Of a DNA stretch of 59,702 nucleotides, positions 1 to 9,807 are shown in pieces; position 1 is the stretch's first letter, and every line of letters starts with the position of its first letter. This DNA comes from Thiogranum sp. (lineage in GTDB: Bacteria > Pseudomonadota > Gammaproteobacteria > DSM-19610), in contig JASBST010000004.1 in the NCBI GenBank assembly GCA_030148775.1, positions 1 through 59,702 on the forward strand, read 5' to 3'. Position numbers and translations under genes: made by a program. A model generated the notes under the pieces. That model was given only the letters and a program-made list of their open reading frames with translations. It searched no databases and had not been told where the DNA came from.

Positions 1-1960
1 GCTGCTGCACGACGTGGTGGAGGATACAGCGGTCTCGCTGGAGGCGGTGCGCGCCGGGTTCGGCGACACGGTCGCCGCCCTGGTCGACGGGGTCACCAAA
101 ATGGGGCATATCGGTGAGATGAGGGAACCGGCGGCGGCGAAGGCCGGCGGTTCATCGCAGCACGCGGAAAGCGTGCGCAAACTGTTGCTGGCGATGGCTG
201 AAGACGTCCGTGTGGTGCTGATCAAGCTCGCCGATCGCCTGCATAATATGCGCACGCTGCGGCATCTCGACGAAGCGCGTCAGCGCCGCATCGCCCGCGA
301 GACGCTGGAGATCTACGCCCCGCTGGCCAACCGCCTGGGCATCTGGCAGGTCAAGTGGGAGCTGGAGGATCTGGCGTTACGCTATCTCGATCCGGACGCC
401 TATCACCGTATCGCCTCGTTGCTGGACGGGCGTCGCATCGACCGGGAACGTCATATCGAGTTGGTCAAACAGCGCCTGCACCGAGCCTTCGCCGAAGCCG
501 GTATTGGCGCCGAAATCACCGGCCGGCCCAAACACATCTACAGCATATGGCGCAAAATGCGCCGCAAGAACGTCGACTTTCATGAAATCTTCGACGTGCA
601 GGCGGTTCGGGTGCTGGTGGAAAAAACCGCCGATTGTTATCTGGTACTGGGGATCGTGCACAGTCTGTGGCATCACGTGCAGCACGAGTTCGACGACTAT
701 ATCGCCAACCCCAAGGCCAACAACTATCGTTCGTTGCACACGGCGGTAATCGGACCGGAGGGCAGGGCGATCGAGGTGCAGATACGCACCCGCGAAATGC
801 ACGAACATGCCGAGCTGGGAATCGCCGCCCACTGGCGTTACAAGGAGGGCGGTCGCTACGACGCCGGTTTCGAACAGAAAATCGCCTGGCTGCGTCAACT
901 GCTGGAGTGGCGCGACGAGGAGCCTTCGGCGGATGAGTTCGTCGACCGCTTCAAGTCCGAGTCGGTCGAGGAGCGGGTCTACGTACTCACGCCGCAGGGC
1001 AATGTGGTGGACTTGCCGGCGGGCGCGACTGCGTTGGATTTCGCCTACCACATCCATACCGACGTGGGTCATCGCTGCCGTGGCGTCAAGGTCAACGGCC
1101 GCATAGTCCCCCTATCCTACGAATTGGTCACCGGTCAGCAGGTCGAGGTGCTCACCGGACGCTAGGCTTCGCCCAGCCGCGATTGGCTGAATCCGCATCT
1201 GGGCTATCTGCGTACCTCGCGTGCGCGCGCCAAGGTTCGGCACTGGTTCAAACAACAGGATCGCGATATCAGCGTCAGCGCCGGCCGACACACGCTGGAG
1301 CGCGAACTGCATCGCCTGGGCCTGAAGGAAATTCCGCTCGAACAGGTTACACAGAAGCTCAACTACAACGATGTGGACAGCATGATGGCGGCGCTCGGGC
1401 GTGGCGACCTGCAGACCGGCCAGGTGGTGAGCACGGTGCTGAATCTGAGCGAGGGCGACTCACGCGAAACCACTGCGGTGCCCAGCCGGCGGCTGCGCCC
1501 GGCCAGCGAAAGCAAGGATTTCAGCGTGCTTGGCGTCGGCAATCTGCTGACCCACGCGGCGCGCTGTTGTAGTCCGGTGCCGGACGATCCCATTGTCGGT
1601 TACATCACCCGCGGACGCGGTGTCACCATCCATCGACGCGATTGCGCCAATGTGCTGCGTCTCAAACAAGACGACCGGGATCGCTTGATCGAGGTCGAAT
1701 GGGGGCCGCTGCCCGATCGGGTGTTTCCGGTGGACATCCAGTTGCAGGCCTACGACCGCCCCGGTCTGCTGCGCGACGTCTCGGCGCTGCTGGCCAATGA
1801 CAGGGTGAATGTCGTCAGCGTCAATACCTACACCGATCGCGCCGAGTTGATCGCCCGCATGGAACTGCATATCGAAGTAACCGACATCGGTCAGTTGAGC
1901 CGCATCCTCAGTCGCATCGGCCAGTTACCGAATATCATCGAGGTAAAGCGCAAGACCTGA
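1..1960 (+). pseudogene. relA: RelA (p)ppGpp synthetase, 5'-truncated by the window and interrupted by an in-frame TAG
   Basis: Stringent-response synthetase that makes (p)ppGpp from ATP and GTP/GDP on stalled ribosomes. The reading frame is open from base 2 and starts inside the HD domain (LLHDVVEDT). Then come KLADRLHNMRT, the synthetase core (GRPKHIYSIWRKM, EFDDYIANPK, NNYRSLHT, ELGIAAHWRYKEG) and TGS (VYVLTPQGNVVDLP to VEVLTGR). The EXDD signature in EFDDYIA marks the RelA class rather than the RXKD SpoT/Rel class. Codon 1163-1165 is TAG. The same frame then continues with PSRDWLNPHLGYLRTSRARAK, the Cys zinc-finger-like region (HAARCCSPVP, IHRRDC) and a full ACT domain to TGA at 1958-1960. 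The downstream half is well conserved, so either the lesion is recent, it is a sequence error, or two fragments are made. Family assignment is secure; functional status is not. Confidence 0.88.
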
Positions 1961-1967
1961 TTGGCGT

Positions 1968-2044
1968 TGGTGTCCCGGAGAGGAGTCGAACCTCCGACCT
2001 AGCGCTTAGGAGGCGCTTGCTCTATCCAGCTGAGCTACCGGGAC
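1968..2044 (-). tRNA. tRNA-Arg (anticodon CCT)
   Basis: On the minus strand a full cloverleaf folds. The 7-bp acceptor stem is GTCCCGG paired with CCGGGAC. The D arm contains AGCTCAGCTGGATAGAGC. The anticodon loop CTCCTAA in stem AGCGC/GCGCT gives anticodon CCT for AGG codons. The T arm is GGAGG-TTCGACT-CCTCT. The discriminator is A and CCA is encoded (1968-1970). It sits between relA and metE. Confidence 0.95.
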
Positions 2045-2116
2045 AGGCTGCGTGAGCGCGTGCTTACTCTAACAGAGCCTGCCCCGATGAACCACTCGCG
2101 GACCTCGATGCGGGGT

Positions 2117-4417
2117 TCAGGCCGGCGGCGATGCACCCGGCAACCGCTCAGCTCTGAGTTGCTGCGCCGCTTGTACCATGTTGGCGAGCGCCGCTTCGAC
2201 CTCCGGCCAGGCACGCGTTTTCAGACCACAGTCGGGATTCACCCAGAGGCGTTGCGGATCGATGACCTGCGCGGCCCGCTTCAGTAGCGCCACCATCTGC
2301 TCGGTGCGCGGCACGTTGGGCGAGTGGATATCATAGACGCCGGGGCCGATTTCGTTGGGATAGGCGAAGTGCTGGAACAGGTCCAGCAGTTCCATGTTGG
2401 AGCGCGAGGTCTCAATGGTGATGACATCGGCGTCCATGGCGGCGATGGCCGCCATGATGTCGTTGAACTCAGAATAACACATATGGGTGTGGATCTGGGT
2501 GCGGTCGGCCACGCCAGCGGCGGCAACCCGGAAGGCAGTCACGGCCCAGTCGAGATAAGTCTGCCAGTCCGCCTGGCGTAGCGGTAGACCTTCGCGCAGC
2601 GCCGCTTCGTCGATCTGGATGGCGTTGATACCGGCGGCTTCCAGGTCGAGCACCTCCTGGCGCAGCGCCTGCGCGATCTGCAGACAGGTTTGCCAACGCG
2701 GCTGATCGTCGCGCACGAACGACCAGTTCAGTAACGTGACCGGTCCGGTCAACATCCCTTTGACCGGTTTGTCGGTGAGCGACTGCGCGTAACGGGTCCA
2801 TTCCAGGGTAATTGCATGTGGCCGGCCGACGTCGCCGTACAATAGCGGCGGCTTGACGCATCGCGAGCCATAGGACTGCACCCAGCCGTTGCGGGTCACG
2901 GCAAAGCCGGCGAGGTGTTCGCCGAAATATTCCACCATGTCGTTGCGCTCGGCCTCGCCGTGTACCAGCAGGTCGAGCCCCAGCGTTTCCTGGGCACGAA
3001 TGGCGCGACGGATTTCGGCGCGAATCGTCTCCCGATAGGCGGCTTCGTCCAGCGTGCCCTGATGAAAGTCGCGCCGCGCGCGCCGGATCTCGGCCGTCTG
3101 CGGGAACGAACCAATGGTCGTGGTTGGAAACGGCGGCAGATTCAGGGCCCGGCGTTGCGCTTCGGCGCGCTGCGGATAGGGGCTGATCCGCTGCGTCAGC
3201 GCGTTGTCGGGAATGCCGTGGGCGGCGTCTGCGTCGCGGTTTTGCCGCATCGTGGCGCGGCGTATCGCCATGGCTTCGCGCGCGGCCTGCAGTTCAGCGC
3301 GCACGCTGTCCGGGCCGTCGTCGAGCGCCTGGCGCAGCAGCGCCAGTTCGTCCAGTTTCTGCGCGGCAAACGCCAGCCAGGTGCGCAATCCGGGGTCGAG
3401 CTGACGTTCGTCGTCCAGATCCACCGGTACGTGCTGGAGCGAACACGAGGGCGCCAGCCAGAGACGTTCACCGAGACGCTGATGCGCCATTTGCAGGTAC
3501 TGTAAGGCGCGATCGAGATCGGTACGCCAGACGTTTCGGCCGTCGACGATGCCGATGGACAGCACCTGGTAGGGCGAGAGCCGGTCGATCACGCGCGGGA
3601 GTTCGTCACCGCCGCGCACGGCGTCCAGGTGCAGACCCTCCACCGGCAGATCGCAGGCGACGCTGAGGTTGTCCTGCAGCGGTCCAAAATACACGGCCAC
3701 CAGTTTGTTCAGGCCGCGCGTGCACAGCCGGTGATAGCTTTGCGCGAACGCCTGTTGCCACTGCGGCGGCAGGTCCAGGGCGAGAATCGGCTCGTCGATC
3801 TGCACCCATTCGACACCGAGCGCCTGCAACCCCTGCAACAGTTCGCCGTAGACGGGTAACAGTGCGTCGAGCAGGCTGAGTTTGTCGAACCCGGCCTGGT
3901 GGCTTTTTGCCAGCCATAACCAGGTCAAGGGGCCGGGCAGTGTCGGTTTGACTCTGTAGCCGAGCGCCTGCGCTTCCTCGACCTGTTGAAAAAGGCGCCG
4001 CGAGGACAGGCGGAAACTTTGCCCGGCTTGCAGCTCGGGGACGATGTAATGGTAGTTGGTATCGAACCACTTCGTCATTTCGCAGGCGGCGACCGCGGCG
4101 CCAGTGGCGCCGCGGCCGCGCGCCATGCGGAAGTAGGTGTCCAGATCGACCTCGTCGCCCGACCAGCCGAAACGTGGCGGTATCGCACCCAGTGCGGCGC
4201 TCAGATCCAGCACCGTGTCGTACCAGGAAAAATCGCCGACCGGCAGCAGGTCCAGGCCCTTGTCGGCCTGCGCCCGCCAGTGGCGGGCGCGCAGCGCGAT
4301 CCCGGCCTGTTCCAGCTCGTGCTCGCTGCTGGCGCCCAGCCAATAGGCTTCGAGGGCGTGCTTGAGTTCGCGGTGAGCGCCGATGCGCGGGAAACCGGGA
4401 TTATGTAACAGCGTCAT
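2117..4417 (-). CDS. metE: Cobalamin-independent methionine synthase MetE
   Basis: Transfers a methyl group from 5-methyltetrahydropteroyltri-glutamate to homocysteine without B12, in the cytoplasm. The 766-residue product is close to E. coli MetE (753). The N-terminal barrel begins with [16 protein letters not shown]. The C-terminal barrel carries the zinc/substrate motifs [12 protein letters not shown] and [14 protein letters not shown], with the expected His, Cys and Cys ligands. An upstream ATG at 4492 is in frame, but the start at 4417 (protein MTLLHNPGF) is preceded by AGGAG and matches the family N-terminus. It is divergent from metR, with a MetR-type site between them. It pairs logically with the B12-riboswitch-controlled nrdAB nearby, because both are B12-sparing isozymes. 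Confidence 0.97.
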   Translation of the reverse strand: MTLLHNPGFPRIGAHRELKHALEAYWLGASSEHELEQAGIALRARHWRAQADKGLDLLPVGDFSWYDTVLDLSAALGAIPPRFGWSGDEVDLDTYFRMARGRGATGAAVAACEMTKWFDTNYHYIVPELQAGQSFRLSSRRLFQQVEEAQALGYRVKPTLPGPLTWLWLAKSHQAGFDKLSLLDALLPVYGELLQGLQALGVEWVQIDEPILALDLPPQWQQAFAQSYHRLCTRGLNKLVAVYFGPLQDNLSVACDLPVEGLHLDAVRGGDELPRVIDRLSPYQVLSIGIVDGRNVWRTDLDRALQYLQMAHQRLGERLWLAPSCSLQHVPVDLDDERQLDPGLRTWLAFAAQKLDELALLRQALDDGPDSVRAELQAAREAMAIRRATMRQNRDADAAHGIPDNALTQRISPYPQRAEAQRRALNLPPFPTTTIGSFPQTAEIRRARRDFHQGTLDEAAYRETIRAEIRRAIRAQETLGLDLLVHGEAERNDMVEYFGEHLAGFAVTRNGWVQSYGSRCVKPPLLYGDVGRPHAITLEWTRYAQSLTDKPVKGMLTGPVTLLNWSFVRDDQPRWQTCLQIAQALRQEVLDLEAAGINAIQIDEAALREGLPLRQADWQTYLDWAVTAFRVAAAGVADRTQIHTHMCYSEFNDIMAAIAAMDADVITIETSRSNMELLDLFQHFAYPNEIGPGVYDIHSPNVPRTEQMVALLKRAAQVIDPQRLWVNPDCGLKTRAWPEVEAALANMVQAAQQLRAERLPGASPPA

Positions 4418-4469
4418 GAGGGCTCCTGGTGGAATAGGTTCGACGCAGAGTATGCGCACCGGGAGAAAA

Positions 4470-4482
4470 TGAGTAAAATTCA
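4470..4482. promoter_or_regulatory. Candidate MetR operator between metE and metR
   Basis: TGAG-TAAAA-TTCA matches the MetR box TGAA-N5-TTCA with one mismatch. It lies in the AT-rich intergenic gap between the two divergent genes, and further TTCA half sites follow at 4487-4491. Location and half-site spacing fit known metE/metR control; binding itself is inferred. Confidence 0.5.
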
Positions 4483-4512
4483 TAATATTCATAATAAATA
4501 TGAGTAGTGCTA

Positions 4513-5418
4513 ATGTTGTTGCAAATCCGTCATCTGCGCAGTCTACTCAGCATCCACGAAACCGGCAGTCTGGTGAGGGCGGCCGAGCGCCTGCACGTGA
4601 CTCAGTCGGCGCTGTCGCATCAGATCAAAACGCTGGAACATCACTACGATACGCCGCTCTATCTGCGCAACTACAAACCCCTGCGGCTGACCGCCGCCGG
4701 TCGGCGCTTGCTCGAGCTCGCGCAACAGGTGTTGCCGTTGTTGGAAAGCGCCGACCAGGATCTGCGGCGTTCGGCCCGCGGTGAGTTCGGGCGCTTGCAT
4801 ATCGCCATCGAGTGCCATGCCTGTTTCGAATGGCTGGCGCCGGTGCTCAGCCGGTTTCGCCGGCAGTGGCCGGAGATCGAAGTGGATATCCGTTTCGGCG
4901 TGAGCTTCACGGCATTGCCGGCGTTGCAGGCCGGCGAGGTGGATCTGGTGGTGAGTTCCGATCCGGTCGCGCGCGACGATCTGGTGTTCGCCGAACTGTT
5001 CCATTACGAATCGCGCCTGGTCATGGCGCGCGGCCACGCCCTGGCGCGCAAACGTTATATCCGGCCCGCCGATCTGGCCGGGGAGACGCTGATCACCTAT
5101 CCCGTGAGTCGTCAACGGCTGGATGTTTTCAACCGTTTTCTGCAACCCGCCGGTGTCGAGCCGGCGGCGCTGCGCCAGGCGGAACTGACCGCGGTGATTA
5201 TGCTGCTGGTGACCAGCGGTCGCGGCGTATCGGTGTTGCCCGACTGGGTACTGCGGGAATCGGCCTCTTCGGCACAGTTCCTCACCCGGCCTCTGGGGCG
5301 TGGGGGCATGGCCGGTACCTTGTTCGCCGCGGTGCGACAAATGGATGCCGACGCCGTTTACATGCAGGACTTCATTGGCCTGGCGCGGGCCGCCGGGCAA
5401 ACCGGCAAAAAAGCCTGA
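4513..5418 (+). CDS. metR: LysR-family regulator MetR
   Basis: Homocysteine-responsive activator of methionine genes. The N-terminal winged helix-turn-helix is very MetR-like ([18 protein letters not shown], then [16 protein letters not shown]), followed by a LysR effector-binding domain (residues about 90-295, with [16 protein letters not shown]). At 301 residues it is close to E. coli MetR (317). A GTG at 4507 is in frame two codons upstream; the ATG at 4513 is preferred by family alignment. Its divergence from metE, with a MetR-box-like site between, supports the assignment beyond generic LysR. Confidence 0.92.
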   Translation: MLLQIRHLRSLLSIHETGSLVRAAERLHVTQSALSHQIKTLEHHYDTPLYLRNYKPLRLTAAGRRLLELAQQVLPLLESADQDLRRSARGEFGRLHIAIECHACFEWLAPVLSRFRRQWPEIEVDIRFGVSFTALPALQAGEVDLVVSSDPVARDDLVFAELFHYESRLVMARGHALARKRYIRPADLAGETLITYPVSRQRLDVFNRFLQPAGVEPAALRQAELTAVIMLLVTSGRGVSVLPDWVLRESASSAQFLTRPLGRGGMAGTLFAAVRQMDADAVYMQDFIGLARAAGQTGKKA

Positions 5419-5454
5419 GGAGTTGTTGCCAAGGCGGAAAATCTACGCTATCTT

Positions 5455-5592
5455 GTGTCATAGCTTCGGTCAACCACTACATATAGTGGTTGAAACAGGG
5501 AACCCGGTGAGAATCCGGGACTGTCGCGCAGCGGTATAGAGGGGGTGCGGTCGGTTAGTCCGGCGTTGCCCTCCAAGTCCGAATACCTTCCG
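5455..5592 (+). promoter_or_regulatory. Cobalamin riboswitch aptamer
   Basis: The conserved B12-aptamer core is readable: GAAACAGGGAA, then the P4 stem CCCGG-TGAGAAT-CCGGG (5504-5519), CTGTCGCGCAGCGGTA (5521-5536), a variable G-rich arm, and the 3' box AAGTCCGAATACCTTCC (5575-5591). A perfect stem AACCACTA/TAGTGGTT (5472-5491) occupies the position of a peripheral arm. The element lies after metR and ahead of nrdA on the same strand. By analogy with known B12 riboswitches before class Ia reductase operons, high cobalamin should repress nrdAB. Confidence 0.92.
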
Positions 5593-5694
5593 GAGCGGGA
5601 ATCCGCGTGGATTCCGTTACCCGGGCCTCGCGTCAAGGTCACAGGGTGGATCCGGCCCGACCAGCGCCGGCTCCCTCCCCTGGATTTTCCCGCA

Positions 5695-5725
5695 GGCCCC
5701 CAACGAAACAGCACACAGGGGGTCC
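5695..5725 (+). promoter_or_regulatory. Possible ribosome-site-sequestering hairpin (riboswitch expression platform)
   Basis: GGCCCCC (5695-5701) can pair with GGGGGUCC (5718-5725), allowing one G-U pair. That would mask the nrdA ribosome-binding site AGGGGG just before the ATG at 5728. No U-run terminator is visible between aptamer and gene, so translational control is the simpler reading. This is inference from base complementarity only. Confidence 0.45.
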
Positions 5726-5727
5726 TC

Positions 5728-8562
5728 ATGCACACTGAACCAAACCGTAGTTCGCCAGCTCCGATACCGGGCTCGCGTCCCGCCGCCGCTGCGGCGTTGA
5801 TCGGGGACAGCGCAGGTTACGAGGTGATACGCCGCAACGGCAAATTAACCCGCTTCGATCCGGCCAAGATCCAGGTGGCCATGACCAAGGCGTTTCTGGC
5901 GGTGGAGGGCGGCAAGGCGGCGGCTTCCAGCCGGGTGCACACTGCGGTGCGTGAACTGACCAGCGAGGTGATGGAGGGATTGTTTCGGCGCCTGCCAGAC
6001 GGCGGCACGGTCCATATCGAGGCTATCCAGGATCAGGTCGAGCTGGCCTTGATGCGCAATGGCCACCACAAGGTGGCGCGCGCGTATGTCCTGTATCGGG
6101 ATGAACACGCCAGATTGCGGGCCGGCGACGACAGGGCCGAAGCCCCCGAAACGCAGTCCGGTCTGCGGGTGCAGGAACCCGACGGCACGCAATCGCCATT
6201 GGATGCTGACTGGCTGCAACGGACCGTCGACGCGGCCTGCGAAGGCCTGGCCGACGTCAGTGCCGCCGATCTGCTGCAAGCGGTCCGGCGCAATCTCTAC
6301 GACGGCATTGCACGCGCCGATGTCGGCGCGGCGCTGACGCTGAGCGCGCGCTCGCTGATCGATCAGGAGCCCAATTATTCCTATGTGGCGGCGCGCCTGC
6401 TGCTGAACAGCTTGTTCGAGGAAGTCCGCGCCGGCGTCGGCGACGACGTTGCCTGCGATGCCGTCGCCCCGACGCGGTACCCGGACCTGTTCGCCCAAGG
6501 TGTCCACCGGGCCATAGAGCTCGAGTTGCTCGACCCCGAGCTGGGTCGTTTCGACCTGGACCTGCTCGGTCAGGCGCTCGAGCCGGAGCGCGATCGGCAA
6601 TTTACCTATCTGGGTCTGCAAACGCTTTACGATCGTTATTTCCTGCACCATGCGTCGCGGCGGCTGGAGCTTCCCCAGACCTTTTTCATGCGTGTCGCCA
6701 TGGGCCTCGCCATTAACGAACCGGAACGCGAACAGCGCGCCATCGAGTTCTATCATCTTTTGTCTTCGTTCGACTTCATGAGCTCGACGCCGACCTTGTT
6801 CAACAGCGCCACCCTGCGCCCGCAGCTGTCGTCGTGTTATCTGACCACGGTGCCCGATGATCTGGACGGCATTTACGGCGCGATCAAGGACAATGCGCTG
6901 CTGTCCAAATTCGCCGGCGGCCTGGGCAACGACTGGACCCGGGTACGTGGCCTGGGCGCTTATATCAAAGGCACCAACGGCAGCTCTCAGGGCGTGGTCC
7001 CGTTCCTGAAAGTGGCCAACGACACGGCGGTGGCGGTCAATCAGGGCGGCAAGCGCAAAGGTGCTGTGTGTGCCTATCTGGAGACCTGGCATATCGATAT
7101 CGAGGAGTTTCTCGACCTGCGCAAGAACACCGGGGATGAGCGTCGCCGTACCCACGATATGAACACCGCCAACTGGATACCCGATCTGTTCATGCAGCGG
7201 GTGGCCGAGGAGAGCGAGTGGACCCTGTTCTCGCCGGACGAAGTGCCCGAACTGCACGATCTCAGCGGGCGCGCGTTCCGCGACGCCTACGAGGCCTGTG
7301 AAGCACGCGCCGAGCGCGGCGAGATGCGGGTATGGAAACGGCTGCCGGCGGTATCGCTGTGGCGCAAATTGCTCGGACAACTGTTCGAGACCGGCCACCC
7401 CTGGATCACCTTCAAAGACGCCTGCAATCTGCGTTACACCAACCAGCACCAGGGTGTGGTGCATAGCTCGAACCTGTGCACGGAAATTACGCTGCACACC
7501 AACGATCGGGAAATCGCGGTGTGCAATCTGGGTTCGATCAATCTGCTGGCGCACGTCGACGGGCAGGGGCTGGACCTGGATAAGTTGCGGCGCACCGTCA
7601 CCACGGCGATGCGTATGCTGGACAATGTCATCGACTATAACTATTACAGCGTGCCGCAGGCGCGCTATTCGAATCTGCGCCACCGGCCGGTCGGCCTGGG
7701 ACTGATGGGTTTTCAGGACGCGCTGCACCGGCTGGGCATCGCCTACGCTTCGCAAGAGGCCGTGGACTTCGCCGATCGCTCGATGGAGGCGCTGTCGTAT
7801 TTCGCCATCAGCGCTTCGACCGATCTGGCCGAGGAGTGCGGTCGTTACCCCAGCTTTGACGGTTCGCTCTGGAGTCGCGGAATTCTGCCGATCGATTCGC
7901 TGGAACTGTTGCGCCGGGAGCGGGGCGGATTCCTCGAAGTCGACACCTCCACCCGTCTGGACTGGGACCGGTTGCGCGAACGGGTGACAAGTGTCGGCAT
8001 GCGCAACTCCAACTGCCTGGCGATCGCGCCGACGGCGACGATCTCCAATATCTGCGGGGTGTCGCAATCGATCGAGCCGAGCTATCAGAACCTGTTTGTC
8101 AAATCCAACCTCTCGGGCGAGTTCACGGTGATCAATCCGTGGCTGGTGGAGGATCTGAAGCGGCACGGTTTGTGGGATACCGTGATGATCAACGATCTTA
8201 AATACTACGACGGCTCCATTGCCGCCATCGACCGTGTACCGTCCGAGTTGAAGGCGAAATACGCCTGTGCCTTCGAGATCGATTCGCGCTGGCTGATCGA
8301 GGCGGCCAGCCGGCGGCAGAAGTGGCTCGACCAGGCGCAATCGCTCAACCTTTACCTGGCCGAGCCCAGCGGTCCCAAACTCGACAGTCTGTACAAGCTG
8401 GCGTGGGTGCGCGGACTGAAGACCACCTATTACCTGCGCACCCTGGGTGCGACGCATATGGAGAAAAGCGCCGACAGCGACGCTGCGCGGATGCCCGGCG
8501 CCGCTACGTCGGAAGCCCTGGTCTGTGCGCTCGATAACCCCGACTGCGAAGCTTGTCAGTAA
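5728..8562 (+). CDS. nrdA: Ribonucleoside-diphosphate reductase class Ia, large subunit
   Basis: Reduces NDPs to dNDPs. The 944 residues start with an ATP-cone (VIRRNGKLTRFDPAKIQVAM, residues about 30-115) and a second, more diverged cone-like segment (about 150-235), as in the long Pseudomonas-type NrdA. The catalytic barrel shows SSCYL, NLCTEITL and VCNLGSINL (the three active-site cysteines), NSNCLAIAPTATI, and the radical-path tyrosine pair in TTYYLRTLGATHMEK. The C-terminal tail NPDCEACQ carries the redox cysteines. The ATG at 5728 follows AGGGGG; the upstream open frame from 5545 runs through the riboswitch and is not coding. nrdB follows 22 nt later in the same operon. Confidence 0.97.
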   Translation: MHTEPNRSSPAPIPGSRPAAAAALIGDSAGYEVIRRNGKLTRFDPAKIQVAMTKAFLAVEGGKAAASSRVHTAVRELTSEVMEGLFRRLPDGGTVHIEAIQDQVELALMRNGHHKVARAYVLYRDEHARLRAGDDRAEAPETQSGLRVQEPDGTQSPLDADWLQRTVDAACEGLADVSAADLLQAVRRNLYDGIARADVGAALTLSARSLIDQEPNYSYVAARLLLNSLFEEVRAGVGDDVACDAVAPTRYPDLFAQGVHRAIELELLDPELGRFDLDLLGQALEPERDRQFTYLGLQTLYDRYFLHHASRRLELPQTFFMRVAMGLAINEPEREQRAIEFYHLLSSFDFMSSTPTLFNSATLRPQLSSCYLTTVPDDLDGIYGAIKDNALLSKFAGGLGNDWTRVRGLGAYIKGTNGSSQGVVPFLKVANDTAVAVNQGGKRKGAVCAYLETWHIDIEEFLDLRKNTGDERRRTHDMNTANWIPDLFMQRVAEESEWTLFSPDEVPELHDLSGRAFRDAYEACEARAERGEMRVWKRLPAVSLWRKLLGQLFETGHPWITFKDACNLRYTNQHQGVVHSSNLCTEITLHTNDREIAVCNLGSINLLAHVDGQGLDLDKLRRTVTTAMRMLDNVIDYNYYSVPQARYSNLRHRPVGLGLMGFQDALHRLGIAYASQEAVDFADRSMEALSYFAISASTDLAEECGRYPSFDGSLWSRGILPIDSLELLRRERGGFLEVDTSTRLDWDRLRERVTSVGMRNSNCLAIAPTATISNICGVSQSIEPSYQNLFVKSNLSGEFTVINPWLVEDLKRHGLWDTVMINDLKYYDGSIAAIDRVPSELKAKYACAFEIDSRWLIEAASRRQKWLDQAQSLNLYLAEPSGPKLDSLYKLAWVRGLKTTYYLRTLGATHMEKSADSDAARMPGAATSEALVCALDNPDCEACQ

Positions 8563-8584
8563 ATCACGCCTGAGGAGATAGAAC

Positions 8585-9718
8585 ATGTTTAATTGGGACG
8601 ACCCCTTGGGGCAACAGCGACTATCGGCGGCTACATCGGCCCGCGCCGGTGGCATTGCGCAGGTGGCGCCGGACGCCGACGGCCTGCCGGCGGCGGTTCG
8701 GGCCGTCCAGGCCACCGCGGCGGTGCGCGCCGAGGACAAGCGCGTGATTAACGGCCAGGCGGATATTAATCAGCTGGCGCCTTTTCGCTATCCGTGGGCG
8801 TGGAAGTACTTCCTCAACGCCAACAAGAACCACTGGACGCCGTTGGATATCAATATGGCGCAGGACATCCAGGATTACCATCACCGGCTGACTCCGGCCG
8901 AGCGTCACGTCTACGAAAACGTACTGGCCTACCTGACGACTTCCGACATTCTGGCGATGCGCAATATCGGCCTGGCTGTTATGGAAAAGATGAGCGCGCC
9001 GGAATTGCAGATCTATCAGGCGCGGCAGGTATATGAAGAGGCGTTGCATACCTGGACCTATCAACACTGCATCGAAAGCATCGGTCTGGAGCAGGGCGAG
9101 ATCTACAACCGTTATCGCGTGGTGCCGGAGATACACGGCAAGATCGAAATCGCCAATCGCCGCCTGGATTCGATTTTGCGCCCCGATGTGGATCTCGGTC
9201 GCCCCGAGGAGTTGGAAAACTTCGTCATGGCGTATGTTTTTTTCGCCGCGGTGTTCGAGGGCTGCTGGTTTTACAACGGTTTCAGTCCGATCTTCTCGTT
9301 ACAACGTCGCGGACTGATGAAGGGCACCGCCGAGCAGTTGCAGTACATCATGCGCGACGAAGTGATGCATTGCGGATTCGGTATTCGTACCGTGAAACAG
9401 ATTCTGCTCGAAAACGACGTCAATCTGGATCCGCGCGCCCTGCGCGACATGTGGCTGGAGGCCGAGGCGGCCGAGGCCGACTACGCGGGCTTTATTCTGC
9501 GCGAACCGATCCTCGGCTATTCGGTCGAAGACCACAATGCGCAGTTTCACTATATCGCCAACCGGCGGGCGCGTCAGCTGGGTATGGAGGAGCCGTTTCC
9601 CGGCGCCCAGTGTCGTCTGCCGTGGCTGGACGAACAGTCCAATATCCGCAAGGAGAAAAACTTCTTCGAAACCCGCGTCACCGAGTACCAGACCGGCGGC
9701 GCGCTGAAGTGGGACTGA
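8585..9718 (+). CDS. nrdB: Ribonucleoside-diphosphate reductase class Ia, radical subunit
   Basis: Carries the diiron centre and tyrosyl radical that activate NrdA. At 377 residues it is normal for the family. Metal and radical positions are visible: VYEEALHTWTYQHC gives the E-x2-H pair and a Tyr four residues on (equivalent to E. coli E115, H118, Y122), and RDEVMHCGFG gives the second E-x2-H pair. The C-terminal tail ends TGGALKWD, the NrdA-docking type. Start ATG follows GAGGAGAT. With the Tyr retained, this is a normal aerobic, oxygen-dependent enzyme rather than a Tyr-less variant. Confidence 0.96.
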   Translation: MFNWDDPLGQQRLSAATSARAGGIAQVAPDADGLPAAVRAVQATAAVRAEDKRVINGQADINQLAPFRYPWAWKYFLNANKNHWTPLDINMAQDIQDYHHRLTPAERHVYENVLAYLTTSDILAMRNIGLAVMEKMSAPELQIYQARQVYEEALHTWTYQHCIESIGLEQGEIYNRYRVVPEIHGKIEIANRRLDSILRPDVDLGRPEELENFVMAYVFFAAVFEGCWFYNGFSPIFSLQRRGLMKGTAEQLQYIMRDEVMHCGFGIRTVKQILLENDVNLDPRALRDMWLEAEAAEADYAGFILREPILGYSVEDHNAQFHYIANRRARQLGMEEPFPGAQCRLPWLDEQSNIRKEKNFFETRVTEYQTGGALKWD

Positions 9719-9807
9719 GCATGGAAGGGAACCTGATGTGGCCGTGCTGAAAGCGGCTGTGGATCTGGACGGTCGCAGCGGTCCGTCGCCGCGACGCCGT
9801 CGCGCTG

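Noticed and set aside
1163..1165. TAG as a recoded sense codon
   Set aside because: Several intact genes in the window end in TAG (for example nuoA, flgE, flgK, fliC, flaG) and no context suggests recoding.
2117..2300. Riboswitch control of metE as well as nrdA
   Set aside because: The aptamer is far from metE and on the other strand; the metE leader is only about 90 bp with no B12-box, so MetR control is the better reading.
5545..5727. N-terminal extension of NrdA to 5545
   Set aside because: It would translate the cobalamin riboswitch; the ATG at 5728 has a good ribosome site and matches the family N-terminus.
5845..8739. 964-codon open frame on the strand opposite nrdA
   Set aside because: Fully antisense to a conserved gene; long antisense frames arise from GC-rich third positions. 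No domain motifs seen.
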